Notes: generated by a model from the letters alone, not told the origin. A stretch of 64,000 nt of DNA from CAVWCW01 sp963753615 (GCA_963753615.1 CAVWCW010000019.1:62001-126000); one strand, 5' to 3'. Positions 9,292 through 18,727 are shown, numbered from the stretch's first letter. Program-made: numbers and translations.

Positions 9292-9308
9292 TCAATATTT
9301 AGGATTGA
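9292..9308. promoter_or_regulatory. Candidate LysR operator between lysR and rnfB
   Basis: TCAAT, seven bases, ATTGA: a perfect interrupted palindrome of the kind bound by LysR dimers. It lies in an AT-rich 118-base gap between the two divergent starts. A further ATTGAAG-TGTCAAAT stretch follows to 9326, which may hold the activation site. No binding data can be inferred beyond the pattern. Confidence 0.5.
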
Positions 9309-9383
9309 AACGATTGAAGTGTCAAATACATCGGTTAGTTTTACCCTGTTGAGGGCCCTGGATCCCGCTGCGACTGCCCGCCC

Positions 9384-10259
9384 ATGACCCCGATTATCAG
9401 CATTGCCCTTGCCGCCGCCTTCATGGCTACGTTGGGACTGACTCTGGCCGCCATCTTGGTGCTCGCCAATAAGCGCTTGGCGGTGTTCGAGGATCCGCGC
9501 ATAGACCAGGTGGAAGACCTGCTGCCCCACGCCAACTGCGGCGCCTGCGGCACAGCCGGCTGCCGCCAGTTCGCCGAAAAGTTGGTGGCCGGCGAGGTGG
9601 AGCCGGGTCAGTGTACGGCCAATGCCAAGGGTATGAATCAACTGATTGCCGATTTCCTGGGCGTGTCCCTCGGCAAGCGCGAGAAGCGGGTGGCACGCCT
9701 GGCCTGTGCCGGCGGCACTCACGTCGCTCGCAGCCGAGCCGAGTATCAGGGGCTCAAGACCTGCCGCGCTGCGGCCCTGGTGTCGGGTGGCGGCAAGGGT
9801 TGCACCTGGGGTTGCCTGGGCTTGGGGGACTGCGAGGTGGTGTGCGGCTTCAACGCCATCCAGATGAGTGCCCAGGGGCTGCCCCGGGTGGATGTGTCCG
9901 CCTGCACTGCCTGCGGCGATTGTGTCGAGGTCTGTCCGAAACGGCTGTTTTCCATCCACGAGGTCAGCCACCGGCTGTGGGTGGCGTGCAAGAATCAGGA
10001 GGAGGGCGATCAGGCCGAGGCCGACTGTCAGGTGGTGTGCACCGCCTGCGGGCGTTGCGCCCAAGATGCGCCGGAAGGGCTGATCGAGATCCGCGACAGC
10101 CTGGCGGTGGTGGATTATCGCAAGAATGGCTTGGCCTCCCGGGTGGCCATCGAACGCTGTCCTACCGGAGCCATTGTCTGGCTGGACGATCGGCATGGGG
10201 CGCTCAAGGGGCGCGATGCCAGGCGGGTGGTGCGGCGTGCACCATTGCCGTTGGGTTAG
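9384..10259 (+). CDS. rnfB: Electron transport complex subunit RnfB
   Basis: A 291-residue iron-sulfur subunit of Rnf. An N-terminal membrane anchor (about residues 5-28) is followed by HANCGACGTAGCRQFAEKL, the RnfB-type [4Fe-4S] motif. Several further Cys clusters come next, including CTWGCLGLGDCEVVC, CTACGDCVEVCP and CQVVCTACGRCAQ. RnfB takes electrons from ferredoxin and passes them to the membrane subunits. It is not next to the other rnf genes at 20.8-25.3 kb, which lack a B subunit. Instead it lies 184 bases upstream of a ferredoxin-linked 2-oxoacid oxidoreductase. It may serve the distant cluster, or act directly with the oxidoreductase. Confidence 0.88.
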   Translation: MTPIISIALAAAFMATLGLTLAAILVLANKRLAVFEDPRIDQVEDLLPHANCGACGTAGCRQFAEKLVAGEVEPGQCTANAKGMNQLIADFLGVSLGKREKRVARLACAGGTHVARSRAEYQGLKTCRAAALVSGGGKGCTWGCLGLGDCEVVCGFNAIQMSAQGLPRVDVSACTACGDCVEVCPKRLFSIHEVSHRLWVACKNQEEGDQAEADCQVVCTACGRCAQDAPEGLIEIRDSLAVVDYRKNGLASRVAIERCPTGAIVWLDDRHGALKGRDARRVVRRAPLPLG

Positions 10260-10443
10260 CGCCAGGGCTAGGCCGGATATTTGCATACCAAGTATATTTC
10301 AGACCCTTAGATTGGGGTGACTGCAGCGGCGCCCAATGATCGGCGAGCCGCTGGATCTGGTGCATTGTGTTTGGCGCCGCACCCCGATCTGCGCAGTCCC
10401 GTAACCTGATGACGAACCCAGACCAATAGTCGAGAGAAGGTCA

Positions 10444-13400
10444 ATGATCGGAAAGAAACCGCAAAAAGAGTTCAAGTACCCGGGCGTACGCATGGCTATG
10501 GACGGCAATACCGCTGTCATAATGTGCGAGCGCGAGGCATCCGATGCCGCCGGGGCCTATCCGATCACCCCTTCGACCCAGATGGGCGAGTACTGGGCCG
10601 AGGAGACCGCCAAGGGCCATGTCAATGTGGCGGGTCGGCCTTTGATCTTCGTCGAGCCGGAATCCGAGCACGCGGCGGCAGCGGTCACCGCCGGCATGTC
10701 CATGTCCGGGCTGCGGGCGGTCAATTTCTCGTCCGCCCAGGGCATTGCCTTTATGCACGAGTCCCTGTACGCAGCGGTCGGCAAGCGCCTGCCCTATGTG
10801 CTCAACATGGGCTGCCGGGCGATCACCAAGTCCAGCCTCAACGTGCACTGCGGCCACGACGACTACCATTGCGTGGACGACACCGGGTTTATCCAGTTGA
10901 TGGCCAACAGCGCCCAGGAAGCGGCGGATCTGAACCTGATCTCCCGCAAGGTGGCCGAGCTGTCGCTGACCCCGGCAGTGGCGGCCCAGGATGGCTTCCT
11001 GACCACCCACCTGATCGAGCCCCTGCAGGTGCCCGAGCGGGAGCTGATCGCCGAATATCTGGGCCGTCCCGACGACATTATCGATAGCCCGACCCCGGCC
11101 CAGCGCATGGTCTACGGGCCCAAGCGCCGGCGCGTGCCCGAGGTCTGGGACGTGGACAATCCAGCGCTCGCCGGCCCGGTGCAGAATCAGGATGCCTACA
11201 TGCAGTCGGTGGCGGCCCAGCGGCCCTATTTCTTCGACCACATCCGAGACCTCACCGAGCAGTGCATGGAGGAGTATTACCAGCTAACGGGCCGCCGCTA
11301 CCGGCGCGTCAGCGGGCATCTGGTGGAAGACGCGGACTACCTGATCCTGGGCCAGGGCTCGATGATCGTGCAGGCCGAGGCGGTGGCGGACTACCTGCGG
11401 CGCACCCGAAACCTGAAGGTCGGTGTGGTCAATCTGACCCTGTTCCGGCCCTTCCCCGGCGATCTGCTGGGGCCCTTGCTCAAGGGCAAGAAAGGCGTCG
11501 CGGTGCTGGAGCGCACCGACCAGCCGCTGGCCGAGGACCTGCCGCTGATCCGCGAGACCCGCGCCGCTCTGGCCAAGTGCCAGGAGAACGGCCAGGTCCG
11601 GGGCCGCGAAGAATTGCCCTATCCGGGCTACGAGCGTTACCAAGCCGGCGACATGCCGAACCTGTACTCCGGTTGCTATGGCCTTGGCAGCCGCGACCTG
11701 CAGCCTGAGGGGCTGATCGCGGCGTTCGAAAACATGCTGCCCGGCGGCCCGCACCGCAAGTTCTATTACCTCTCGGTGGACTTCGTGCGCGATCCGATCA
11801 CGCCCAAGGACGAGCTGCACCAACAGCAGTTGGTAGAGGATTATCCTAGTATCAAGGAACTGGCCCTGCGCGGCAGCGAGAACCCGAACCTGATGCCCAA
11901 GGGCTCGATCACCTTGCGCATGCACTCGGTAGGGGGCTGGGGCATGGTCACTACGGGCAAGAACCTGGCCATGACCTTGTTCGAGCTGTTGGGCTACGAC
12001 ATCAAGGCCAACCCCAAGTACGGATCGGAGAAGAAGGGCCAGCCGACCACCTATTACTTGTCGGCGGCGCCGGAACCGATCCGCCTCAACAGCGAATACC
12101 ACTATGTAGACGTGGTTATGTCCCCCGACCCCAATGTGTTCGGACACTCCAACCCGTTGCACGGGCTCGACCGGGGCGGGGTGTTCGTCATTCAGTCCAG
12201 CCTCGACGATCCGGCTGCGGTCTGGGCGACCTTCCCTTATGCGGCGCGCAAGTTTGTCGTCGAACATGAGATCCGGGTCTTCTTCGTCGACGGCTTTCGC
12301 ATCGCTCGCGAAGAGGCCACCGACCCGGAACTGCAGTTCCGCATGCAGGGCAACGCGTTCCAAGGTTCCTTCTTTGCCGCCTCGCCGCTAATGGAACGGG
12401 CCGGGCTCGACGAGCAGGGCCTGTTCGACGCCATCGAGGTGCAGTTGCGCCATAAGTTCGGCGGCAAAGGCGAGCGGGTGATCCAGGACAACCTGCGGGT
12501 GGTGCGGCGCGGCTTCGACGAGATCCAGGAGGTCACCGAAAAACCCTTGCAACTGGCCAGCGGCGCCGAGGCGGTGCGCGCCGGCGCCCGCATGCCGGTT
12601 ATGCTCAAACAGTTGCCGGAGGGCGATGGCCACATCTCCGACGTGCACCGCTTCTGGGAGCAGACCGGCTATTTCTACGCCAGCGGCCACGGCGAGGACA
12701 ATCTGGTCGACCCCTACATGGGCCTGTCCCTGATCCCCGCCTCGACCGGGGTGTTTCGCGACATGACCCAGGTGCGCTTCAACTATCCCAAGTACATCCC
12801 GGAGAACTGCACCGCCTGCGGCGACTGCTTCAGCGTCTGCCCGGATAGCGCTATTCCCGGACTGGTCAACAGCTTCGGCGAGGTGTTCGAGAGCGCGATC
12901 CAGCGCATCGAGCGCGAGGGGCGGCCCACCCAGCACCTGCGGCGCGAGACCCGCAAGGTGGAGAAACGGCTGCGCGCCCTGATCGAACCGGTGGGGGAGG
13001 TCGCCGAGGTCTCCAAGCTGCTGGACCAGGCGGTGTTGGAAACCCTGGCCGAGTCCGAGCTCGAAGGCGATGCCAAGGCTGGACTGGAGCAGGAGTTCGG
13101 CTGGCTGATGGAGACCATTGGCGATTTCCAGTTCGCCATTACCAAGCCTTATTACAAGAACCGGGAGAAGAAGACTAAGGGAAGCGGCGGCCTGTTCTCA
13201 ATCACCATCAACCCCTACACCTGCAAGGGCTGTATGGAGTGCGTCGAGGTCTGCGGCGATGCCGCCCTGGTCTCCGAACCCCAGACCCCGGAGACCATCG
13301 CCGAGCTGCGCCGCAAGTGGGCCTTCTGGCTCGATCTGCCGACCACCCAGCCCGACTTCATCCGCATCGACGACCTGGAAGAGGGCATCGGTGCGCTGGA

Positions 13401-15369
13401 GACCCTGCTGCTGGACAAGGGCAACTATGAATCGATGGTGAGTGGCGACGGCTCCTGCATGGGCTGTGGCGAAAAGACCGTGATCCACCTGTTCACCGCC
13501 ACCGTCACCGCTTTGATGCAGCCGCGGATCAGGCGCCAAGTGGCGCGCCTGGACGGTTTGATCAATGATCTGGAGGGCCATGTCCGACTCAGGTTGGCCG
13601 AGAGCATGGATCTGAGCAACACCGCCGGCCTGAGCCAGGCCCTGGACAGCCACCGCGACAGCGATCTCAGCCTCAGCGAGCTGTCCGCGAGCCTGGATCC
13701 GGAGCACAAGGCCCAACCGGTGGATCCTGAATGGTTGCGCTGGGTCACCCAGCTACTGGAAAAGCTGCGCCACCTGCGCTGGCAATACACAGAGGGCCAG
13801 ACCAATCAGGGCCGGGCCAATATGGGCTTCATCAACGCCACCGGCTGCAGCTCGGTATGGGGCTCCACCTTTCCCTACAATCCCTATCCCTTCCCCTGGG
13901 CCAACCATCTGTTCCAGGATTCCCCGTCCATTGCCTTGGGGGTGTTCCAGGGCCATATGGCCAAGATGGCGGAGGGCTTTAAGGCCGTCCGCCAAGCGGA
14001 GTTGGAGCTGGCGGGGAACTACAAGCCGGGTGAACACGACGAGTTCTTCACCTACTTCGACTGGAAGAAGTTCAGCGACGACGAATGGTTGTTGTGCCCG
14101 CCGGTGGTGGCGGTGGGCGGCGACGGGGCCATGTACGACATCGGCTTCCAGAACCTGTCGCGGGCCCTGATGTCGGGCATCCCGGTCAAAATCATGGTGC
14201 TCGACACCCAGGTTTACTCCAACACCGGCGGCCAGGCCTGCACCTCCGGCTTCATCGGCCAGGTCTCCGACATGGCCCCCTACGGCAAGGCCTGGAAGGG
14301 CAAGGAAGAGATCCGCAAGGAGATGGGCCTGATCGGCATCGCCCACCGCGGCGCGTACGTCATGCAGGGCAGCACCTCTAACGTCACCCACCTGCTGGAG
14401 GGCTATATCGCCGGGCTCAACAGTCGCCGCCCGGCCCTGTTCAACATCTACTCTGCCTGCCAGCCCGAGCACGGCATCGCAGACCACGCCTCCGCCCTGC
14501 AAAGCAAGCTGGCGGTGGAATCCCGGGCCTATCCCCTGTTCCGCTTCGACCCGGACGCCGGCGAGACCCTGCAGGAATGCATCGATATCGAAGGCAACCC
14601 GGCGCTGGACGACGACTGGCCCAGCTACCGGCTGAAGTACCGGGAAGAGGACCAGGAAAAGGAACTCGAAGTGCCCATGACCTTCGTCGACTTTGCCGTC
14701 ACCGAAGGCCGGTTCCGCAAGCACTTCCGCAAGGCCCCGCCCGAGACCTGGAACGACGACATGGTGCCTCTGGCAGAGTTCGTCGACTTCGACCCGGACG
14801 AGCGCGAGGGCCGCTATCCATACATCTGGGGTGTCGACGCCAAGGACCGGCTGATGCGGGTGATGGTGTCCGAAGAACTGGTGCGCTCCACGGAAGAGCG
14901 CCGCCGCTATTGGCGCCAGCTCAAATCCCTGGCCGGCCAGTACAAGGTGGTGGACGTCGACGCCCTGGTCAGCCGCACCAAGGCCGAGATGGCGCAAAAG
15001 CTCACCGCCAGCCTGCTGGCCATGGCCAGCGGCGGCCAACTCGGAGCGCTGAGCGACCTGCCGAACCTGGGCGCGGGTGCTGGGGCCGGCGGCGCCTCGG
15101 ACGCTGCGGCAAGCGGGGATTACGAACCGGTATGGATCGAAACCCCCGAGTGCAGCGCCTGTGACGAATGCACCAACCTCAACCCCAAGATCTTCGCCTA
15201 CAACGACGACAAAAAGGCGGTAATCGTCGATCCCAAGGGCGGTCCCTACAAGGACATCGTCAAGGCGGCGGAAAAATGCACCTCCGGCTGCATCCATCCG
15301 GGTACTCCCTGGAACCAGGGCGAACCGGGACTGGACAAATTGGTGAAGCGGGCGGAGAAGTACCAGTAG
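10444..15369 (+). CDS. Single-chain 2-oxoacid:ferredoxin (pyruvate-type) oxidoreductase, extended
   Basis: A 1641-residue thiamine-diphosphate, iron-sulfur enzyme that interconverts 2-oxoacid plus CoA with acyl-CoA, CO2 and reduced ferredoxin. Domains in order: pyrimidine-binding domain (AYPITPSTQMGEYW near residue 38); a gamma-type domain with GGWGMVTTGKNLA near 498; a ferredoxin-like part with CTACGDCFSVCP at 789 and CKGCMECVEVCG at 927; the proximal-cluster motif CMGCGEK at 1005; the pyrophosphate site GGDGAMYDIG at 1225. A C-terminal extension carries CSACDEC at 1570 and a later CTSGC. Typical NifJ/PFOR chains are about 1200 residues; the excess lies between the ferredoxin clusters, after CMGCGEK, and at the C-terminus. 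AGAAGG precedes the ATG. Substrate specificity is undetermined. Confidence 0.88.
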   Translation: MIGKKPQKEFKYPGVRMAMDGNTAVIMCEREASDAAGAYPITPSTQMGEYWAEETAKGHVNVAGRPLIFVEPESEHAAAAVTAGMSMSGLRAVNFSSAQGIAFMHESLYAAVGKRLPYVLNMGCRAITKSSLNVHCGHDDYHCVDDTGFIQLMANSAQEAADLNLISRKVAELSLTPAVAAQDGFLTTHLIEPLQVPERELIAEYLGRPDDIIDSPTPAQRMVYGPKRRRVPEVWDVDNPALAGPVQNQDAYMQSVAAQRPYFFDHIRDLTEQCMEEYYQLTGRRYRRVSGHLVEDADYLILGQGSMIVQAEAVADYLRRTRNLKVGVVNLTLFRPFPGDLLGPLLKGKKGVAVLERTDQPLAEDLPLIRETRAALAKCQENGQVRGREELPYPGYERYQAGDMPNLYSGCYGLGSRDLQPEGLIAAFENMLPGGPHRKFYYLSVDFVRDPITPKDELHQQQLVEDYPSIKELALRGSENPNLMPKGSITLRMHSVGGWGMVTTGKNLAMTLFELLGYDIKANPKYGSEKKGQPTTYYLSAAPEPIRLNSEYHYVDVVMSPDPNVFGHSNPLHGLDRGGVFVIQSSLDDPAAVWATFPYAARKFVVEHEIRVFFVDGFRIAREEATDPELQFRMQGNAFQGSFFAASPLMERAGLDEQGLFDAIEVQLRHKFGGKGERVIQDNLRVVRRGFDEIQEVTEKPLQLASGAEAVRAGARMPVMLKQLPEGDGHISDVHRFWEQTGYFYASGHGEDNLVDPYMGLSLIPASTGVFRDMTQVRFNYPKYIPENCTACGDCFSVCPDSAIPGLVNSFGEVFESAIQRIEREGRPTQHLRRETRKVEKRLRALIEPVGEVAEVSKLLDQAVLETLAESELEGDAKAGLEQEFGWLMETIGDFQFAITKPYYKNREKKTKGSGGLFSITINPYTCKGCMECVEVCGDAALVSEPQTPETIAELRRKWAFWLDLPTTQPDFIRIDDLEEGIGALETLLLDKGNYESMVSGDGSCMGCGEKTVIHLFTATVTALMQPRIRRQVARLDGLINDLEGHVRLRLAESMDLSNTAGLSQALDSHRDSDLSLSELSASLDPEHKAQPVDPEWLRWVTQLLEKLRHLRWQYTEGQTNQGRANMGFINATGCSSVWGSTFPYNPYPFPWANHLFQDSPSIALGVFQGHMAKMAEGFKAVRQAELELAGNYKPGEHDEFFTYFDWKKFSDDEWLLCPPVVAVGGDGAMYDIGFQNLSRALMSGIPVKIMVLDTQVYSNTGGQACTSGFIGQVSDMAPYGKAWKGKEEIRKEMGLIGIAHRGAYVMQGSTSNVTHLLEGYIAGLNSRRPALFNIYSACQPEHGIADHASALQSKLAVESRAYPLFRFDPDAGETLQECIDIEGNPALDDDWPSYRLKYREEDQEKELEVPMTFVDFAVTEGRFRKHFRKAPPETWNDDMVPLAEFVDFDPDEREGRYPYIWGVDAKDRLMRVMVSEELVRSTEERRRYWRQLKSLAGQYKVVDVDALVSRTKAEMAQKLTASLLAMASGGQLGALSDLPNLGAGAGAGGASDAAASGDYEPVWIETPECSACDECTNLNPKIFAYNDDKKAVIVDPKGGPYKDIVKAAEKCTSGCIHPGTPWNQGEPGLDKLVKRAEKYQ

Positions 15370-15671
15370 CCGGCGGACCTCCGGAAATAGCCTGATTGCG
15401 GGCCTCAGGGCCCGCCCCGCCGGGGTGACGCCGGCCCTGCTTGTTGTGTGAACTCGGTCCTTGTGCAAAACTTGGGGTGCCGTGTGTTCTCGGTTCTTAA
15501 GCCGATCAAGCATACCCCCGCCCACACCCGCGGGCGTGACTTCGCTGTGCGCAGCGGCACCAGAGCTTGAGGTCCCGCTGATCCGCGGCGGGGCAATCGC
15601 AGAGGCCCTGCACGCACTCCTGATGCAAACCAGCAGCGCAACCAGGCAATACTTCCCGGCCACCCACTGAT
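15370..15671. other. Intergenic region before the histidine kinase
   Basis: About 300 bases without a convincing gene. Apart from the hairpin at 15398-15415, I see no strong promoter, palindrome or small reading frame with a ribosome-binding site. Confidence 0.4.
15398..15415 (+). terminator. Possible terminator hairpin after the oxidoreductase
   Basis: GCGGGCC, loop TCAG, GGCCCGC forms a perfect seven-pair GC stem 28 bases after the stop codon. No T-tract follows, so it may be a transcript-end stabiliser rather than a factor-independent terminator. Confidence 0.45.
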
Positions 15672-17612
15672 ATGAAACGGGGCGTGACCGAGAAATACCT
15701 GGAATGGTTTGCCGATCGGCAGGCCAAGGGAAAAGTCCAGGGTTCGGCGACCGTTTTGTGGGCCTACTTTCCCGCCGCACTGGTCGCCGCGCTGGGTGTC
15801 GCCATAACGATTGCCGCATCGGTTCTCTCCTTCAACTGGAAGAAGAGCCAAGTCGAAATCGAATTCCGCGAGGCATCTCAGGACCGAATACTCGTCGCTC
15901 AGCGCGGGCTGCAGAATTCGTTCAGGAGAGTCGAGGACGTCGCTAGTTTTTTCGAGGCCTCGGCTACCGTGGGGCGCCGAGAGTTCCGGAAGTTTGTTGG
16001 CCCGGCATTGAAAAATGACCCGGAAATCAAGGTTCTTGAGTGGGTTTCCGTGGTGTTGCTCGAGAACCTGCCCACCTTCATGGAAGAGGTTCGCCAAAGC
16101 TTCCCTCCGTTCGATATTACCGAGATCGGAGCCGGAGGCGAAGCGGTAGAGAGCGACGATCGCCCAGTCTACTATCCCGTCCTATACGTCCAACCCTACA
16201 AGGCCAATAAAGAGCGACTGGGCCTCGATATGGGCGTCGACCCGATCGTATCACCCCTGTTGAGGGAAGCGGAACTCGCTCGGGTCATGCAGGTTTCTCC
16301 GGGTGCGTCCATCATCGATGACACCGGTGAGAAGGAACAAGTCATCGTGGTGGTTCCGGTCTATGATGACGACGAAACCCTCGAGGAGTTTGGACCTCAA
16401 CTGCCCGCCAGTACCAGGGGATTTTCCATCGGCATCTTCTATGTCGGCGATATCATCGAGAATTCCCTTAAGACCCTGAGGTCTGCAGGCGTCGATATCC
16501 GCTTCTACCAGGTTGAAGACGGAGCGGATCGGCGGCAGCTTCTTTATAGTCACCGCTCCCGCTTGCGAGAGAATGTCGCGCTCGCTTTTGAACCCTCGGA
16601 GTTGGCTTACAGCGAACGGATATCGGTCGGCAACCGGCAATGGGAGGTGGTATGCACTTCGGCTCCCGGAAAATTCGAGACCGATGTCTGGTATAGCTGG
16701 ATCATCCTCGCCGGAGGTATCGCCTTCACGGTATTGCTCACTGTCTACTTGACTACCCTGATAGGGCGAGCAAGACAGGTACAGCGGGAAGTCGAATTGA
16801 GAACGTCTCAGCTGTGGCAGACCGTGCAGGCGTTGAATCGGGAGGTGACCGAACGCAAGTCGGCCGAGCAGGAACTGCAGAGTCTGAACGAGACCTTGGA
16901 GCATCATATCAGAAGCCGCACGGCCGAGGCGGACCGGCGGGCCCAGTATCTCGAACAATTTGCCTATGTGACGTCCCACGACCTTAAGGCCCCTCTGCGA
17001 GCGGTGAGTAATCTCGCCGGATGGATCGAAGAGGATCTCGCGGACAAACTGGATGAATCGTCGAAAGAGCAACTGGCGCTGCTGCGCGACCGGGTGCGCC
17101 GGATGCACAACCTGATCGAGGGACTGCTGGAGTATTCCCGGGTCGGGAGGACCAGCGACACCAAGAGTCATGTCGACACCCGAGAACTGGTCAAGGAGAT
17201 CATCGATTCGCTCTCTCCCCCAAAAGAGTTCAAGATAAAGATTCAGGGTGAAATGCCGACCCTGAACGCCGACCGATTGCAGCTCGGACAGGTATTTGCC
17301 AACCTGATCAGCAATGGCCTCAAACACCATGGCGGCGCCAAGGGGCGAATCTGGATAACCGGCGAGAGTAACGGAGATGTCTGCGAATTCTCCGTTTGCG
17401 ACAACGGGCCGGGGATAGCGCCCGAATACCACGGAAAGGTGTTCATGATGTTCCAGACCCTAGGGTCCAGCGACTATGAGACCAGCACTGGTATCGGTCT
17501 GGCGCTGGTAAAGAAGATTGTAGAAGAGCATGGCGGGACGATAAGACTGAAGTCGACCCTCGGCGAGGGTTCGTGTTTTCTCTTCACCTGGCCAAACGAA
17601 GCATCGTCCTGA
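15672..17612 (+). CDS. CHASE-domain sensor histidine kinase
   Basis: A 646-residue membrane kinase. A first membrane helix (about residues 29-52) leads to a periplasmic CHASE-type domain (about 75-330, with YYPVLYVQPYKANKERLGLD), then a second helix near 340-360. A short coiled linker precedes the dimerisation domain with phospho-acceptor His436 in YVTSHDLKAPLRAVSN. The ATPase domain shows NLISNGLKHH, DNGPGIAPEY and STGIGLALVKKIVEEHGG. CHASE domains sense small extracellular ligands; this ligand is unknown. The single-domain response regulator 59 bases downstream is the likely partner, as in phytochrome-type Rcp pairs. Composition is less GC-rich than the flanking genes. Confidence 0.88.
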   Translation: MKRGVTEKYLEWFADRQAKGKVQGSATVLWAYFPAALVAALGVAITIAASVLSFNWKKSQVEIEFREASQDRILVAQRGLQNSFRRVEDVASFFEASATVGRREFRKFVGPALKNDPEIKVLEWVSVVLLENLPTFMEEVRQSFPPFDITEIGAGGEAVESDDRPVYYPVLYVQPYKANKERLGLDMGVDPIVSPLLREAELARVMQVSPGASIIDDTGEKEQVIVVVPVYDDDETLEEFGPQLPASTRGFSIGIFYVGDIIENSLKTLRSAGVDIRFYQVEDGADRRQLLYSHRSRLRENVALAFEPSELAYSERISVGNRQWEVVCTSAPGKFETDVWYSWIILAGGIAFTVLLTVYLTTLIGRARQVQREVELRTSQLWQTVQALNREVTERKSAEQELQSLNETLEHHIRSRTAEADRRAQYLEQFAYVTSHDLKAPLRAVSNLAGWIEEDLADKLDESSKEQLALLRDRVRRMHNLIEGLLEYSRVGRTSDTKSHVDTRELVKEIIDSLSPPKEFKIKIQGEMPTLNADRLQLGQVFANLISNGLKHHGGAKGRIWITGESNGDVCEFSVCDNGPGIAPEYHGKVFMMFQTLGSSDYETSTGIGLALVKKIVEEHGGTIRLKSTLGEGSCFLFTWPNEASS

Positions 17613-17671
17613 TACAACAGGCGAAAACAAGAACAGGATGTCCGCCCGATAGAGACCGGAGAGAGTGAGCT

Positions 17672-18085
17672 ATGCTGAACCCCGAGGAGACAATCCTGCT
17701 CGTCGAAGACGACAGAGTCGACATCATGACCGTCCAGCGTGCCCTGCGCAAAAACGAGATCGGAAATGAACTGCAGGTTGCCCGAACTGGCCTGGAAGCG
17801 CTCAACCTACTGCGGGGCGAGGGTGGGTATGCAAAGCTATCGCCACCCCCCGGGCTGATCCTGCTGGATCTCAACCTCCCGAAGATGGGCGGAATCGAGT
17901 TTCTGCGTGAGTTGCGCAAAGACCCGGAATTAAAAGACATGCGCATCATTGTCCTGACTTCTTCCAACGAGCCGAAGGACCGGGCCGCCGCATTCGAATA
18001 CGATGTCGACGACTACATTGTGAAACCGCACTCTTTCGATGAATTCACCCGCGCTATGGCGACGATTCTGGCGCTCTGGGAATAA
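17672..18085 (+). CDS. Single-domain response regulator (Rcp1-like)
   Basis: A 137-residue receiver domain with no output domain. The acidic pair Asp13-Asp14 (LLVEDDRVD), phospho-acceptor Asp66 (LLDLNLPKMGG), Thr96 (VLTSS) and Lys118 (DYIVKPHS) are all in place. The long loop before Asp66 and the C-terminus resemble Rcp1-type regulators paired with phytochrome-like kinases. It follows the CHASE kinase and is probably phosphorylated by it. The output is presumably a protein-protein interaction. GGAGAG lies about seven bases before the ATG. Confidence 0.9.
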   Translation: MLNPEETILLVEDDRVDIMTVQRALRKNEIGNELQVARTGLEALNLLRGEGGYAKLSPPPGLILLDLNLPKMGGIEFLRELRKDPELKDMRIIVLTSSNEPKDRAAAFEYDVDDYIVKPHSFDEFTRAMATILALWE

Positions 18086-18158
18086 AACTCGGTTTCCGAG
18101 AACTCTTGTGTTCCATCGCCTGGGCCGATCGAATATTTTGAGGCAACCCGTCTCGCCC

Positions 18159-18185
18159 GGGAAACGCTCTTGACGAGCGTCTCCC
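18159..18185. repeat. Hairpin GGGAAACGCT/AGCGTCTCCC
   Basis: A ten-base stem with one A-C mismatch and a seven-base loop, directly before the 251-base inverted-repeat element. A closely similar hairpin (GGGAAACGC ... GCGTTTCCC, again followed by TAA) sits at 55340-55367, so this looks like a dispersed structural repeat. Confidence 0.5.
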
Positions 18186-18190
18186 TAACT

Positions 18191-18441
18191 CGGATATTTC
18201 ACCAGACCGCTAAGCGGCTGCGCATAAGCCACTGGAAATTCGAGACCTTGGACAGGACTGCGCAGGCGTCTGCAGCGAAACACCCGGTATAGCACCGCCT
18301 GGCTATCGTACCCCTGGCTGGATTCTGCACGCCCGGGCTTGCTCTTCACTCACCGGTAGCTAAGGCTACCGATTTCGCTCCAGAGCGGCACCCAGCCGCA
18401 CAGGCCCTGCGCCAGGGACGCGATACCTGGTGAAATATCCG
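18191..18441. repeat. 251-base element bounded by 15-base perfect inverted repeats
   Basis: CGGATATTTCACCAG at 18191-18205 is the exact reverse complement of 18427-18441. The inside codes for nothing obvious and contains a hairpin (CGGTAGC-TAAG-GCTACCG, 18354-18371). The size and termini suggest a small non-autonomous mobile element or a large palindromic repeat. The ends share the core ATATTTCA with repeats at 36131 and 51781. No target-site duplication was recognised. Confidence 0.5.
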
Positions 18442-18532
18442 GGCTGACCCCATTGCAGTCATACCTGTCAAGGCAGCACTGACTGCGTGGGTCGCTACGC
18501 CCTGCAAATTCCCTCGGCGCAGAGAACGGCTC

Positions 18533-18564
18533 TATTGGTGCATTCAGCGGCGACTGCACCAATA
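18533..18564. repeat. Ten-base perfect hairpin upstream of gpmI
   Basis: TATTGGTGCA, a 12-base loop, TGCACCAATA. It lies about 165 bases before the gpmI start and has no T-tract. It could be a transcript structure or an operator. It falls in the 642-base gene-free stretch 18086-18727, which otherwise holds only the palindromic repeats listed. Confidence 0.4.
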
Positions 18565-18727
18565 CCGAGCAGGCTATCTTTTCCGACTGCGGCTCACCGC
18601 TCCACTCGTGACGGGAGTTCGGCCCGTTGCGCTCGCCTTTCCGCGACGCCCAGAGCCTGGCATGTTTGTTGTAATGAAAATTCTGACTCGGTTTCGCTCA
18701 TTGTGCCGCCAACTAGGGAGTTTCCCC

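Noticed and set aside
13753..15819. 688-residue open frame on the minus strand opposite the oxidoreductase
   Set aside because: It is a mirror of a strongly conserved plus-strand gene in GC-rich DNA; its translation has no recognisable domain.
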